From Gemmatimonadota bacterium (GTDB lineage Bacteria > Gemmatimonadota > Gemmatimonadetes > Longimicrobiales > Gaopeijiaceae): a stretch of DNA of 40,757 nt. The stretch is from NCBI GenBank assembly GCA_009841475.1, contig VXLT01000244.1, positions 1 to 40,757 on the forward strand. Direction: 5' to 3'. Position 1 is the first letter of the stretch; each line of letters begins with the position of its first letter. The position numbers were made by a program, and so were the translations under genes. This document shows positions 34,722 to 40,757 of the stretch, in pieces. The notes under the pieces were generated by a model. That model had not been told where the DNA came from and did not search any database. It saw only the letters and a list, made by a program, of their open reading frames with translations.

Positions 34722-35879
34722 ATGTCCGATCCGTACACAGAAGCCACCCGCGACGAACGCAAGGGCATGTCCACGCTCGCCAGGGTCTTCCTGATCGGGG
34801 GCGGACTGGTCGTGGCGGCGCTGGTTGCGCTCTTCATCTGGTTCTCCGTCTCGGTGGACAGGATGTTCAGCTCCATCCCTGCTGCTCCCCCGCCTCCCCC
34901 GCCCGCCGAGGTGACCAGGGGCGAAGCCGTCCAGGGGGCGGCGGAACTGGAGGAGTCGCTGCGAAGGAGGCAGGTCGAGTTGGAGGAATCGCTCAAGCGG
35001 TCGGCTGAACAGGCGCAGGTGGAGGCCGCGCTGCAGGAATCCCGCCAGGAACTCGTGGCCGCGCGAACCCGCCTTGAGGCAGCCGAGCGCGACCGTGTCC
35101 GCCAGGAACTTGTCGAGTCCGTGCGGAGGAACCAGGAGGTGATGGCCGCCCGCCTCGCGCAACAGGCCGAAGCCCTGGCGGAGGCACGCCGGGAGGAAGC
35201 ACGGGCGATGGAAGAGGCTGCTGCTGCGGCGAACCTCCAGCAACGGGAGTCGCCGCGCGCGCCCGCACAGGAATCGATAGCCGAAGAGTTGAACCTGGCG
35301 GTCAATTCGGTCCTGAAGTCGGTGTTCGAGGACGCGGGGTTCAGCGTCGAGCCGGTTGAGGAAGGCGTTGGCCTGTCCTTTGACATTCGTTCCAAAACGG
35401 TGTCGACGCGGTTCGACTATGACCTGGTCTCCGATCCGGAGATGCTGAACCGGGTGTCACGGGGGGAAGGACGGCTTGCCGACCTGTGGCCGGACGACGC
35501 AGCCGAACGCGCCGGTGCGGCAACGAAGCCCCTGCCGGAATGGGTGCCGGTGTTTCCGGGAGCGGACCGGAAGAGCAGTCTTTCGATGGAGGCCGGTGAC
35601 CTGGCCCTTGGAGTCGACGTTTTCCTGGCCGATGCCCCCGGTCATGAAGTCATCCTCTGGTATTTTCGCGCCGCCGACCGGAAGGAACGCGCCGGTACGG
35701 AACTCTCATTGAGACAGCGGCGGTCAGAGGCTCAAGCGGACCCGGTGGGCGAGCTCGGTCGCTTCGCGATGCATTGGGAAGACCGCCAGGTGAGCGTCTT
35801 CGTCACCGAGGACGACCACGGCGATAGCATGTTCGTGCTGGTCTACAAGGGGTCCACCAAAGGAGATGGAAATGACTGA
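34722..35879 (+). CDS. Membrane-anchored WVPVxPGA-domain protein, paralog 1 (with coiled coil)
   Basis: A 385-residue protein of an unrecognised family. It has a short cytoplasmic tail (MSDPYTEATRDER), one transmembrane helix (about 21-45, VFLIGGGLVVAAL), a poly-proline stretch (53-62) and a long Glu/Arg/Gln/Ala-rich coiled coil (about 68-172) found only in this copy. The shared C-terminal domain (about 185-380) follows. Blocks common to all four paralogs are a helix-turn near VFEDAGFSVEP, VSRGEGRLADL, the signature WVPVFPGA (274-281), LGVDVFLADAPGHEVILWY, and the final VSVFVTEDDHGDSMFVLVYK. Orientation places the domain outside the cytoplasm. Its 3' end overlaps the next gene by 8 bases. No catalytic motif recognised. 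Confidence 0.85.
   Translation: MSDPYTEATRDERKGMSTLARVFLIGGGLVVAALVALFIWFSVSVDRMFSSIPAAPPPPPPAEVTRGEAVQGAAELEESLRRRQVELEESLKRSAEQAQVEAALQESRQELVAARTRLEAAERDRVRQELVESVRRNQEVMAARLAQQAEALAEARREEARAMEEAAAAANLQQRESPRAPAQESIAEELNLAVNSVLKSVFEDAGFSVEPVEEGVGLSFDIRSKTVSTRFDYDLVSDPEMLNRVSRGEGRLADLWPDDAAERAGAATKPLPEWVPVFPGADRKSSLSMEAGDLALGVDVFLADAPGHEVILWYFRAADRKERAGTELSLRQRRSEAQADPVGELGRFAMHWEDRQVSVFVTEDDHGDSMFVLVYKGSTKGDGND
35861..35866 (+). promoter_or_regulatory. Ribosome binding site deciding the start of paralog 2
   Basis: AGGAGA at 35861-35866 is immediately followed by two in-frame ATGs (35866 and 35872). The first overlaps the site itself, so 35872 is the usable start, and it also yields the MTDP N-terminus seen in the sister proteins. 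Confidence 0.6.
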
Positions 35880-36729
35880 TCCGTACCAGGAAGCCACCCG
35901 CCACGAGCGCACGGGCCTGTCCACAGCCGCCAAGGTGTTTCTGATCGGGGGCGGACTGCTGGCGGCAGTCGCGATCGCCGTCGTGATATGGGTTTCCGTC
36001 GCCGTGGACAGAATGGTGGAGGACATCGCCAAGGCCGTCGAGGAGATCAGCCTGGAGGTGTCGCCCGAAATGAAGACCGCGGGCACCGTCGCCGCGCATG
36101 CCGTGGCGACCGAATTGCAGGTTTTCGAGCTTGCCGGGGGTGCCGACCGGACCGGCCGGAGCGTCACGCCCAAGCTCGCGAGTGCCATGGCCAACGCCCT
36201 GGATGCCATGCTGGACGAGGATGGGTTTTCCGCATCGCACAGCGAGGGTTCCGGTCTTGCCTTCAACCTTGAGGCACCGGACGGAAACCCGGTCCGCATG
36301 AGTTTCCCCCGGGCGACCGAGGTTTTGGACAGGGTCGCGCTCGGCGAGATGCGGTTTGCCGATGTGAACGGCGCAGGCGCTGCTGAAAACGGAAGGTTGC
36401 CGGATTGGGTCCCCGTCCACCCGGGCGCACGTCAGAGCGGCGGCGGCTTCTATATCCGCAACGGTGTTTCCCTCGGCGTGACGGTGCTCGTCGCGGACGC
36501 GGGCGCTCACGCCGTTCTGGACTGGTACCGGGAAGCGGCGGATCGCGCGGGACTGAACCGCGTCTCCATGGTCATCACTTCGGCGAGCGAAACGGCGGAC
36601 GGGGAACAGGTGGCCAGCCGCCTCGACGTCCATCGCTTCGCCGCAATGTCGAAGGACCGGTCGCTGACGGTGCTGGTCACAGAAGACGATCACGGCGGCA
36701 GCCTGTTCGTCGTCGTGTACAAGGGATGA
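35872..36729 (+). CDS. Membrane-anchored WVPVxPGA-domain protein, paralog 2
   Basis: A 285-residue paralog lacking the coiled coil. The tail MTDPYQEATRHERTG is nearly the same as in its neighbours, followed by a transmembrane helix (about 21-46, VFLIGGGLLAAVAIAVVIW). A helical spacer (about 50-100) leads into the shared domain: LDAMLDEDGFSASHSEGSGLAF, LDRVALGEMRFADV, WVPVHPGA (179-186), LGVTVLVADAGAHAVLDWY and LTVLVTEDDHGGSLFVVVYK at the extreme C-terminus. The gene overlaps paralog 1 by 8 bases and ends 10 bases before paralog 3, so the set is translated from one message. Function unknown. Confidence 0.85.
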   Translation: MTDPYQEATRHERTGLSTAAKVFLIGGGLLAAVAIAVVIWVSVAVDRMVEDIAKAVEEISLEVSPEMKTAGTVAAHAVATELQVFELAGGADRTGRSVTPKLASAMANALDAMLDEDGFSASHSEGSGLAFNLEAPDGNPVRMSFPRATEVLDRVALGEMRFADVNGAGAAENGRLPDWVPVHPGARQSGGGFYIRNGVSLGVTVLVADAGAHAVLDWYREAADRAGLNRVSMVITSASETADGEQVASRLDVHRFAAMSKDRSLTVLVTEDDHGGSLFVVVYKG

Positions 36730-36739
36730 CGGGGGCCGG

Positions 36740-37456
36740 ATGACTGACTCGCGCGAAGAGGCCCGGCGCCACGAACGAAGGGGGATATTCACCGTCGCCA
36801 GGGTTTGGCTTATCGGAGGCGGCTTGATCGCAGGGTTGGCTCCGGCCCCGCCGTCGGTCGCGGCGGCCCAGGAGCCTGTACTCAGGGAACTCAGCGTCGC
36901 GGTTGCGACGGTCATGAACGGCCTGTTCGAGGACGCGAAGTTCGAACTGGAACCCACGGAGTCTGGATTCGGCCTCCGTTACAGGCCTGGCGAGGGCGCG
37001 GTGGCCTCGTGGAGCCTCGACTTTTCGACCGTGAACGAAATCATGGACAAGGTCGCACGGGGCGAATCGGTCCTTGCCAGCGTGAAGCGACTTGATGGGA
37101 ATGACCCGATCCCCGACTGGGTACCGGTCTACCCCGGCGCGCACCGCTACTACAGTTTTCTGGTGTCGAGGGCGGACTTCACCTTCGGGGTGGCCGGGTA
37201 CGTGGTGGAGGGTGGCGGTCACAGGATGCTCGACTGGTATGACCGCACCACGAAGCGGATGGCCCGGATCGGGACGACGCTTAAGCACAGGGTGATCCTC
37301 GACGAAAGGGTCAGAGGTCTGGACCTCCGTCGCGATCTGGGGCGTTACAGCGTAGGTTGGGACGATCGCCTGGTAACGGTGTTCGTCCTTGAGGATGACC
37401 ACGGCGACAGCGTCCTGGTGGTGCTCTACAAAAGAGACCCGGAGGGGACAGGGTAA
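36740..37456 (+). CDS. WVPVxPGA-domain protein, paralog 3 (signal-peptide-like N-terminus)
   Basis: A 238-residue paralog, the shortest of the four. It keeps the tail MTDSREEARRHERRG and the VWLIGGGLI start of the membrane helix, but then reads AGLAPAPPSVAAAQEP, which looks like a signal-peptide cleavage region (AAA/QE near residue 44). It may therefore be released to the periplasm instead of staying anchored. The shared domain follows at once: LFEDAKFELEPTESGFGLRY, MDKVARGESVLASV, WVPVYPGA (127-134), FGVAGYVVEGGGHRMLDWY and VTVFVLEDDHGDSVLVVLYK. The ribosome site (GGGGGCC) is weak, and coupling to the preceding gene is likely. Confidence 0.83.
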   Translation: MTDSREEARRHERRGIFTVARVWLIGGGLIAGLAPAPPSVAAAQEPVLRELSVAVATVMNGLFEDAKFELEPTESGFGLRYRPGEGAVASWSLDFSTVNEIMDKVARGESVLASVKRLDGNDPIPDWVPVYPGAHRYYSFLVSRADFTFGVAGYVVEGGGHRMLDWYDRTTKRMARIGTTLKHRVILDERVRGLDLRRDLGRYSVGWDDRLVTVFVLEDDHGDSVLVVLYKRDPEGTG

Positions 37457-37489
37457 TCCGGGTCACCCCACGAAGCCCCGGAGGAACTC

Positions 37490-38314
37490 ATGTCGGACCT
37501 GTACAATGAAGCCACGCGGCACGAGTACATCAAGGTGCCCAGATACCTGGTCTTCCTCGGGGGTGGACTCGTGGCGGTTCTCTTTGTGGCCATGGGCCTG
37601 TGGATGACCGTGACCACCGAGGAGCCGGTGGTCGACCCGCCCGAAACGGTTGAGGAAGCGGACTTCAGGCGCATGGCTGCGCGGATTGCGGCGGCCAGGG
37701 CGGTCGCGCCGGAGCCCGGGCTGTCGGAACGGCGCCCGATCCGGGCCAGGCTGACGCGGGAGATTGCCAGTGGCCGGGAGCTCGCCGAGGCCACCGCCGC
37801 GGTGCTGACTCCCTTGCTGGAGGAAGATGAGATCAGCGTGCGCCCTCAGGAGGGAGAGGCGGGCTTTGCGCTTGACGTCACGCCACCGAACAGGGACCGG
37901 CCGACCCGCATGATACTCGGCTTCGCGAATCGACTGGAGTTGGTCGCACGCGGAGAGGAACGTTTCGCGGAAATGGGGGGGCGGGTGCTTGATTGGGTCC
38001 CCGTTTATCCAGGCGCTCGCAATTTCAGTTCGACGGTGCCTTACCGCGGCAGCGTGCTTTCTCTTGCAGCGTTCCTGGCCGACGCCTCCGGCGCAGAGAT
38101 CATCGATTGGTATCAGGATGTCGCGGACTTGATGAACGAGCCGGAAGCGGACCCCTCTCTTGGGGAGCGGGGCCTTGTGGAGACGGTCCTGATGGGGTCG
38201 GATGGGGGGATTAGGGAGCGCTTCTCGATGGCATGGGGAGACCGCCAGGTGACGGTTGTCGTCACCGAGGACGAATTCGGCGGCAGTCTCTTCGTCATCG
38301 CGTACAGGGAGTGA
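37490..38314 (+). CDS. Membrane-anchored WVPVxPGA-domain protein, paralog 4
   Basis: A 274-residue paralog with tail MSDLYNEATRHEYIK and transmembrane helix at about 18-41 (LVFLGGGLVAVLFVAMGLW). A charged helical spacer rich in Ala/Arg/Glu (about 52-100) precedes the domain. Blocks are LLEEDEISVRPQEGEAGFAL, LELVARGEERFAEM, WVPVYPGA (169-176), LSLAAFLADASGAEIIDWY and VTVVVTEDEFGGSLFVIAYR. GGAGG lies 7 bases before the ATG. Its TGA stop overlaps the GTG start of the aldo/keto reductase fusion in a GTGA junction, tying the array to that enzyme. Confidence 0.85.
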   Translation: MSDLYNEATRHEYIKVPRYLVFLGGGLVAVLFVAMGLWMTVTTEEPVVDPPETVEEADFRRMAARIAAARAVAPEPGLSERRPIRARLTREIASGRELAEATAAVLTPLLEEDEISVRPQEGEAGFALDVTPPNRDRPTRMILGFANRLELVARGEERFAEMGGRVLDWVPVYPGARNFSSTVPYRGSVLSLAAFLADASGAEIIDWYQDVADLMNEPEADPSLGERGLVETVLMGSDGGIRERFSMAWGDRQVTVVVTEDEFGGSLFVIAYRE

Positions 38315-39858
38315 CGTCGGAAGAAGGGTCGACCCACCGGACCGACAACCAAAGCACCCTCCTCGCTCCCGGCCTCTGGATCTCCCCTATCGTCACCGGG
38401 CTCTGGCAGGTCGCCGACCAGGAGCGGGGCGGGGAGGCGCTCGATCCGGTGGCGGCCGCCGACGCGATGGCCACCTACGCCGACGCCGGGCTCACCACCT
38501 TCGACATGGCCGACCACTACGGCTCGGCCGAGGTGGTCGCGGGCACCCTGGCCGCCCGCCGCGATGATCTGCAGTTCCTCACCAAGTGGGTGCCGGAGCC
38601 GGGGCCGACCAGCCAGGCGGCCGTGGACGAGGCGGTCGCGCGCGCCCTTGCCCGGCTGAACACCGATTGCGTCGACCTGCTGCAGTTCCACGCCTGGAAT
38701 TACGCCGACCCGAGTTGGCTGGACTGTCTCTTCATGCTTGCCGAGCACCAGGCGGCCGGGCGCATCCGGCATCTGGGGCTGACCAACTGCGACGCCGTCC
38801 ACCTCGACATGGCCGTGCGCAGCGGCGTGCCGATCGTCACCAACCAGGTCTGCTTCTCCCTGCTGGACCGGCGCGCGGCCGGGGCGATGACGGAGGTGTG
38901 CCGCACCCACGGCGTCCGGATGCTTGCGTACGGGACTCTGGCCGGCGGCTTCCTCAGCGAGCGCTGGCTGGGGCGGGACGAACCGCCGATCGGCGAGTCG
39001 CTGACCTGGTCGCAGATGAAATACCGCCGCTTCATCGACCAGGCCGGAGGGTGGGACCGCTTCCAGGGGCTGCTGGGGGCGGTGGACCGGGTGGCTCGGC
39101 GGTTGAGCGGGGCCGCCGAGCGGAGGGAACCCGCAGGGGGGACCAACCCTAACGTTACGTCAGGGTCCAGGGCGGCAGCCGTGGACGTGTCTATCGCCAA
39201 CTTGGCCTGCCGCTACGTGATGGAGCACCCGGCGGTGGCCGGAATCATCGTCGGCGCGCGCCTCGGCGAGACCAGCCACATCGAGAACAACCTCAACCTC
39301 TTTCGATTCTCCCTGGACGACGAGGCGCGCCACGACCTGGACGCCGCCTGCTGCGAACTCGACCCGATCGGCGGCGACTGCGGCGATGAATACCGCCGCC
39401 CCCCGTACCTGACCGCCTCCGGCGACCTGAGCCACCACGTCACCTCGTTCCCCGCGCCCTACCCGGTCCGGCGATCCGGCGCTGCCGAGTACGTTTCCAC
39501 CGGCACGCCCTGGGAGAAGCTCGCCGGCTACAGCCGCGCGGTGCGCAAGGGCAACCGTATCCATGTCGCGGGAACCACCGCCTCGCACGGAGACCGCCTC
39601 ATCGGAGGACGCGACCCCGCCGCGCAGACCCACTTCATCATCGACAAGATCGAAGGGGCGCTGCAATCGCTCGGCGCGACCCTTGAGGACGTCGTGCGCA
39701 CCCGCGTCTACATTCGTGATGGGGTAGACTGGGAGCCGGTGGCCCGCGCCCACGGTGCGCGCTTCGCGAAGATCCGGCCCGCCAACACCACCGTGTACGC
39801 CAACACCGTCGGTGACGACCTGCTGGTCGAGATCGAAGTCGACGCGGAGGTGTCGTGA
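38311..39858 (+). CDS. Aldo/keto reductase-RidA fusion protein
   Basis: A 515-residue two-domain protein. Residues about 18-370 form an aldo/keto reductase TIM barrel with the tetrad Asp65 (FDMADHYG), Tyr70, Lys92 (FLTKWVP) and His127 (LLQFHAWN), expected to use NADPH. Residues about 399-515 form a Rid-fold domain (WEKLAGYSRAVRKG, HVAGTTA, VVRTRVYIRD). In it, the arginine needed for imine hydrolysis is replaced by Asn492 (RPANTTVY), so it is not a canonical deaminase; Glu507 is kept. The start is GTG 38311, overlapping the previous stop; no later start fits. An insert with an Arg/Gly-rich loop lies near 270-290. Presumably cytoplasmic; substrate unknown. Confidence 0.9.
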   Translation: MTSEEGSTHRTDNQSTLLAPGLWISPIVTGLWQVADQERGGEALDPVAAADAMATYADAGLTTFDMADHYGSAEVVAGTLAARRDDLQFLTKWVPEPGPTSQAAVDEAVARALARLNTDCVDLLQFHAWNYADPSWLDCLFMLAEHQAAGRIRHLGLTNCDAVHLDMAVRSGVPIVTNQVCFSLLDRRAAGAMTEVCRTHGVRMLAYGTLAGGFLSERWLGRDEPPIGESLTWSQMKYRRFIDQAGGWDRFQGLLGAVDRVARRLSGAAERREPAGGTNPNVTSGSRAAAVDVSIANLACRYVMEHPAVAGIIVGARLGETSHIENNLNLFRFSLDDEARHDLDAACCELDPIGGDCGDEYRRPPYLTASGDLSHHVTSFPAPYPVRRSGAAEYVSTGTPWEKLAGYSRAVRKGNRIHVAGTTASHGDRLIGGRDPAAQTHFIIDKIEGALQSLGATLEDVVRTRVYIRDGVDWEPVARAHGARFAKIRPANTTVYANTVGDDLLVEIEVDAEVS

Positions 39859-39871
39859 GGGACGTGGGGTG

Positions 39872-40582
39872 ATGGGTGCCGTTGCCGCGAGGCCGGCCGC
39901 CGGGCGTGGACCGGCTGGCGTCGCGAAAGCCGTTCTCTTCGACCTTCTCTCGGCGCTGCTTGACTCGTGGTCGCTCTGGGACGACATCGCGGGGGGCGAG
40001 GGGCCGGGGCGGAAGTGGCGCTTCGAGTACCTGCGGCGCACGTACGCGACCGGAGCCTACGTGCCCTATCTGGATCTCGTGGGCGATTCGGCCGCGGCCG
40101 TGGGGCTTCCCCGCGAGCTTTCCCGAACGCTCGAGGCCCGATGGGACGAGCTCGCGCCCTGGCCGGGAGTGGGGCGGGTGCTGCGCGAGATCGCGCGCGA
40201 CAGGCCGGTCGGCGTGGCGACCAACTGTTCGGAGGTGCTGGGCCAACGGGCGGCGGAGCTGGTCGGTGCTCCGTTCAGCGCAGTGGTCACGGCCGAAACC
40301 GCCGGCTGCTACAAGCCGGATCCGCGCATCTATCTGGCCGGGGTGGAGGCGCTGGGCGCTCGCGTCGACGATGTGCTCTTCGTCGCGGGGTCGCCGCTCG
40401 ACGTCGAGGGAGCGACTGAAGCAGGCATGCGCGTGGTGTGGCACAATCCGGCGGGGCTGGCGGGGCGCGCCGCGGAGCGGGTTGCCGTGGGAGTGCTAAG
40501 AGACCTCGCATCGCTGCCGGCCTGGCTAGCAGCCCGTGGACAGAATCCCCCCGGCATTCGAGCGGCGATGCATCCGGGCTGA
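39872..40582 (+). CDS. HAD-superfamily hydrolase, haloacid dehalogenase-like
   Basis: A 236-residue HAD hydrolase. Motif I is VLFDLLSALLDS: the nucleophile Asp24 is present but the second aspartate of DxD phosphatases is absent, as in type II 2-haloacid dehalogenases. Motif II is VATNCSE (about 115-121), motif III the lysine in CYKPDPRIY (Lys148), and motif IV VAGSPLDVEGA (Asp177). The cap segment KWRFEYLRRTYATGAY resembles the arginine-bearing cap of haloacid dehalogenases. Substrate unproven. ATG 39872 is 13 bases after the fusion gene, with GTGGGG as a poor ribosome site; GTG 39869 is an alternative. It closes the operon. Confidence 0.88.
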   Translation: MGAVAARPAAGRGPAGVAKAVLFDLLSALLDSWSLWDDIAGGEGPGRKWRFEYLRRTYATGAYVPYLDLVGDSAAAVGLPRELSRTLEARWDELAPWPGVGRVLREIARDRPVGVATNCSEVLGQRAAELVGAPFSAVVTAETAGCYKPDPRIYLAGVEALGARVDDVLFVAGSPLDVEGATEAGMRVVWHNPAGLAGRAAERVAVGVLRDLASLPAWLAARGQNPPGIRAAMHPG

Positions 40583-40616
40583 GCTTGGTGCCCACGTGTT
40601 CGCGATGTCAAGACAA

Positions 40617-40649
40617 CCTTACAAGACGTCATGTCTTCTTTACTTTTCG
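40617..40649. repeat. 33-bp tandem-site element, copy B
   Basis: Second copy of the element at 19976-20008, matching at about 26 of 33 positions. With the preceding bases from about 40605 it shows the same 21-bp tandem layout (GTCAxG... then CxTTAC, twice), and its centre AAGACGTCATGTCTT is palindromic. It lies 35 bases after the HAD gene stop. A spurious or partial minus-strand frame (stop at 40629-40631) runs from here off the right edge. Confidence 0.55.
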
Positions 40650-40680
40650 AGCTCCCCAGCACCGCTCTGCGTTGCTCCTC

Positions 40681-40705
40681 GGGCGAATAGCTCCGCTATT
40701 CACCC
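40681..40705. repeat. Perfect hairpin in the right-edge intergenic segment
   Basis: GAATAGC and GCTATTC flank a three-base loop TCC, with a further GGG/CCC pairing outside one mismatch, giving a stem of about 10 pairs. No T-run follows, so a rho-independent terminator is not supported. With copy B of the 33-bp element it makes up most of the noncoding segment 40583-40757, in which I see no convincing gene. Confidence 0.55.
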
Positions 40706-40757
40706 TTCGTCGCGCCTTGCCAGCCCGACAGTCGGTCGTGGATTCGCATCTGCTCAT

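Noticed and set aside
40629..40757. Partial minus-strand gene running off the right edge (about 42 codons)
   Set aside because: It spans the hairpin and copy B of the repeat, has an Arg-rich translation and no motif; more likely an intergenic repeat read as protein.

Overview
The window reads as chromosomal DNA of a GC-rich, two-membrane bacterium. It carries two TonB-dependent receptors, a complete RND efflux pump, many exported lipoproteins with lipoboxes, a Tat substrate and a di-heme peroxidase. The tandem 6-bladed beta-propeller lipoproteins and the ArsC-family selenoprotein resemble what I remember from Gemmatimonadota. That placement is an inference from gene content, not from a marker gene. 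I found no phage, insertion sequence, CRISPR array, rRNA or tRNA.

Layout. 1-4123: cardiolipin synthase, a small lipoprotein, a SxxK serine hydrolase and a prolyl-tRNA editing protein. 4283-8786 (+): lipoprotein, TonB receptor, exported two-domain rhodanese, and a small lipoprotein with a terminal CxxCH motif. 8770-14784 (-): outer membrane factor, adaptor and permease of an RND pump. 14895-19847: three PLP-dependent aminotransferases around an exported glutaminyl-peptide cyclotransferase. 19999-20517 (-): a RidA-fold lipoprotein. 20678-23077 (+): promoter, cobalamin riboswitch, candidate RBS-masking hairpin and a BtuB-like receptor. 23183-27105 (+): three tandem paralogous beta-propeller lipoproteins. 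27166-27531 (+): an ArsC/thioredoxin-fold selenoprotein with an in-frame TGA (Sec14) followed by a SECIS-like hairpin. 27638-30586 (+): an exported S9 peptidase. 30654-32649 (-): an outer-membrane-like protein and a cytochrome c peroxidase. 32781-34516 (+): FmdB zinc ribbon protein translationally coupled to an APC permease. 34722-40582 (+): four tandem paralogs of an unrecognised membrane-anchored family, then an aldo/keto reductase-RidA fusion and a HAD hydrolase, in one apparent operon.

How they work together. The receptor at 21086 is very probably a corrinoid importer under B12 control. The RND genes make one tripartite pump. Peptidase, permease and aminotransferases fit peptide and amino-acid scavenging. 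The best candidates for something new are the UGA-containing selenoprotein gene, which a standard gene caller would truncate, and the four-paralog array at 34722-38314 with its shared WVPVxPGA domain. A 33-bp tandem-site element occurs twice, at 19976 and 40617, and is unexplained.
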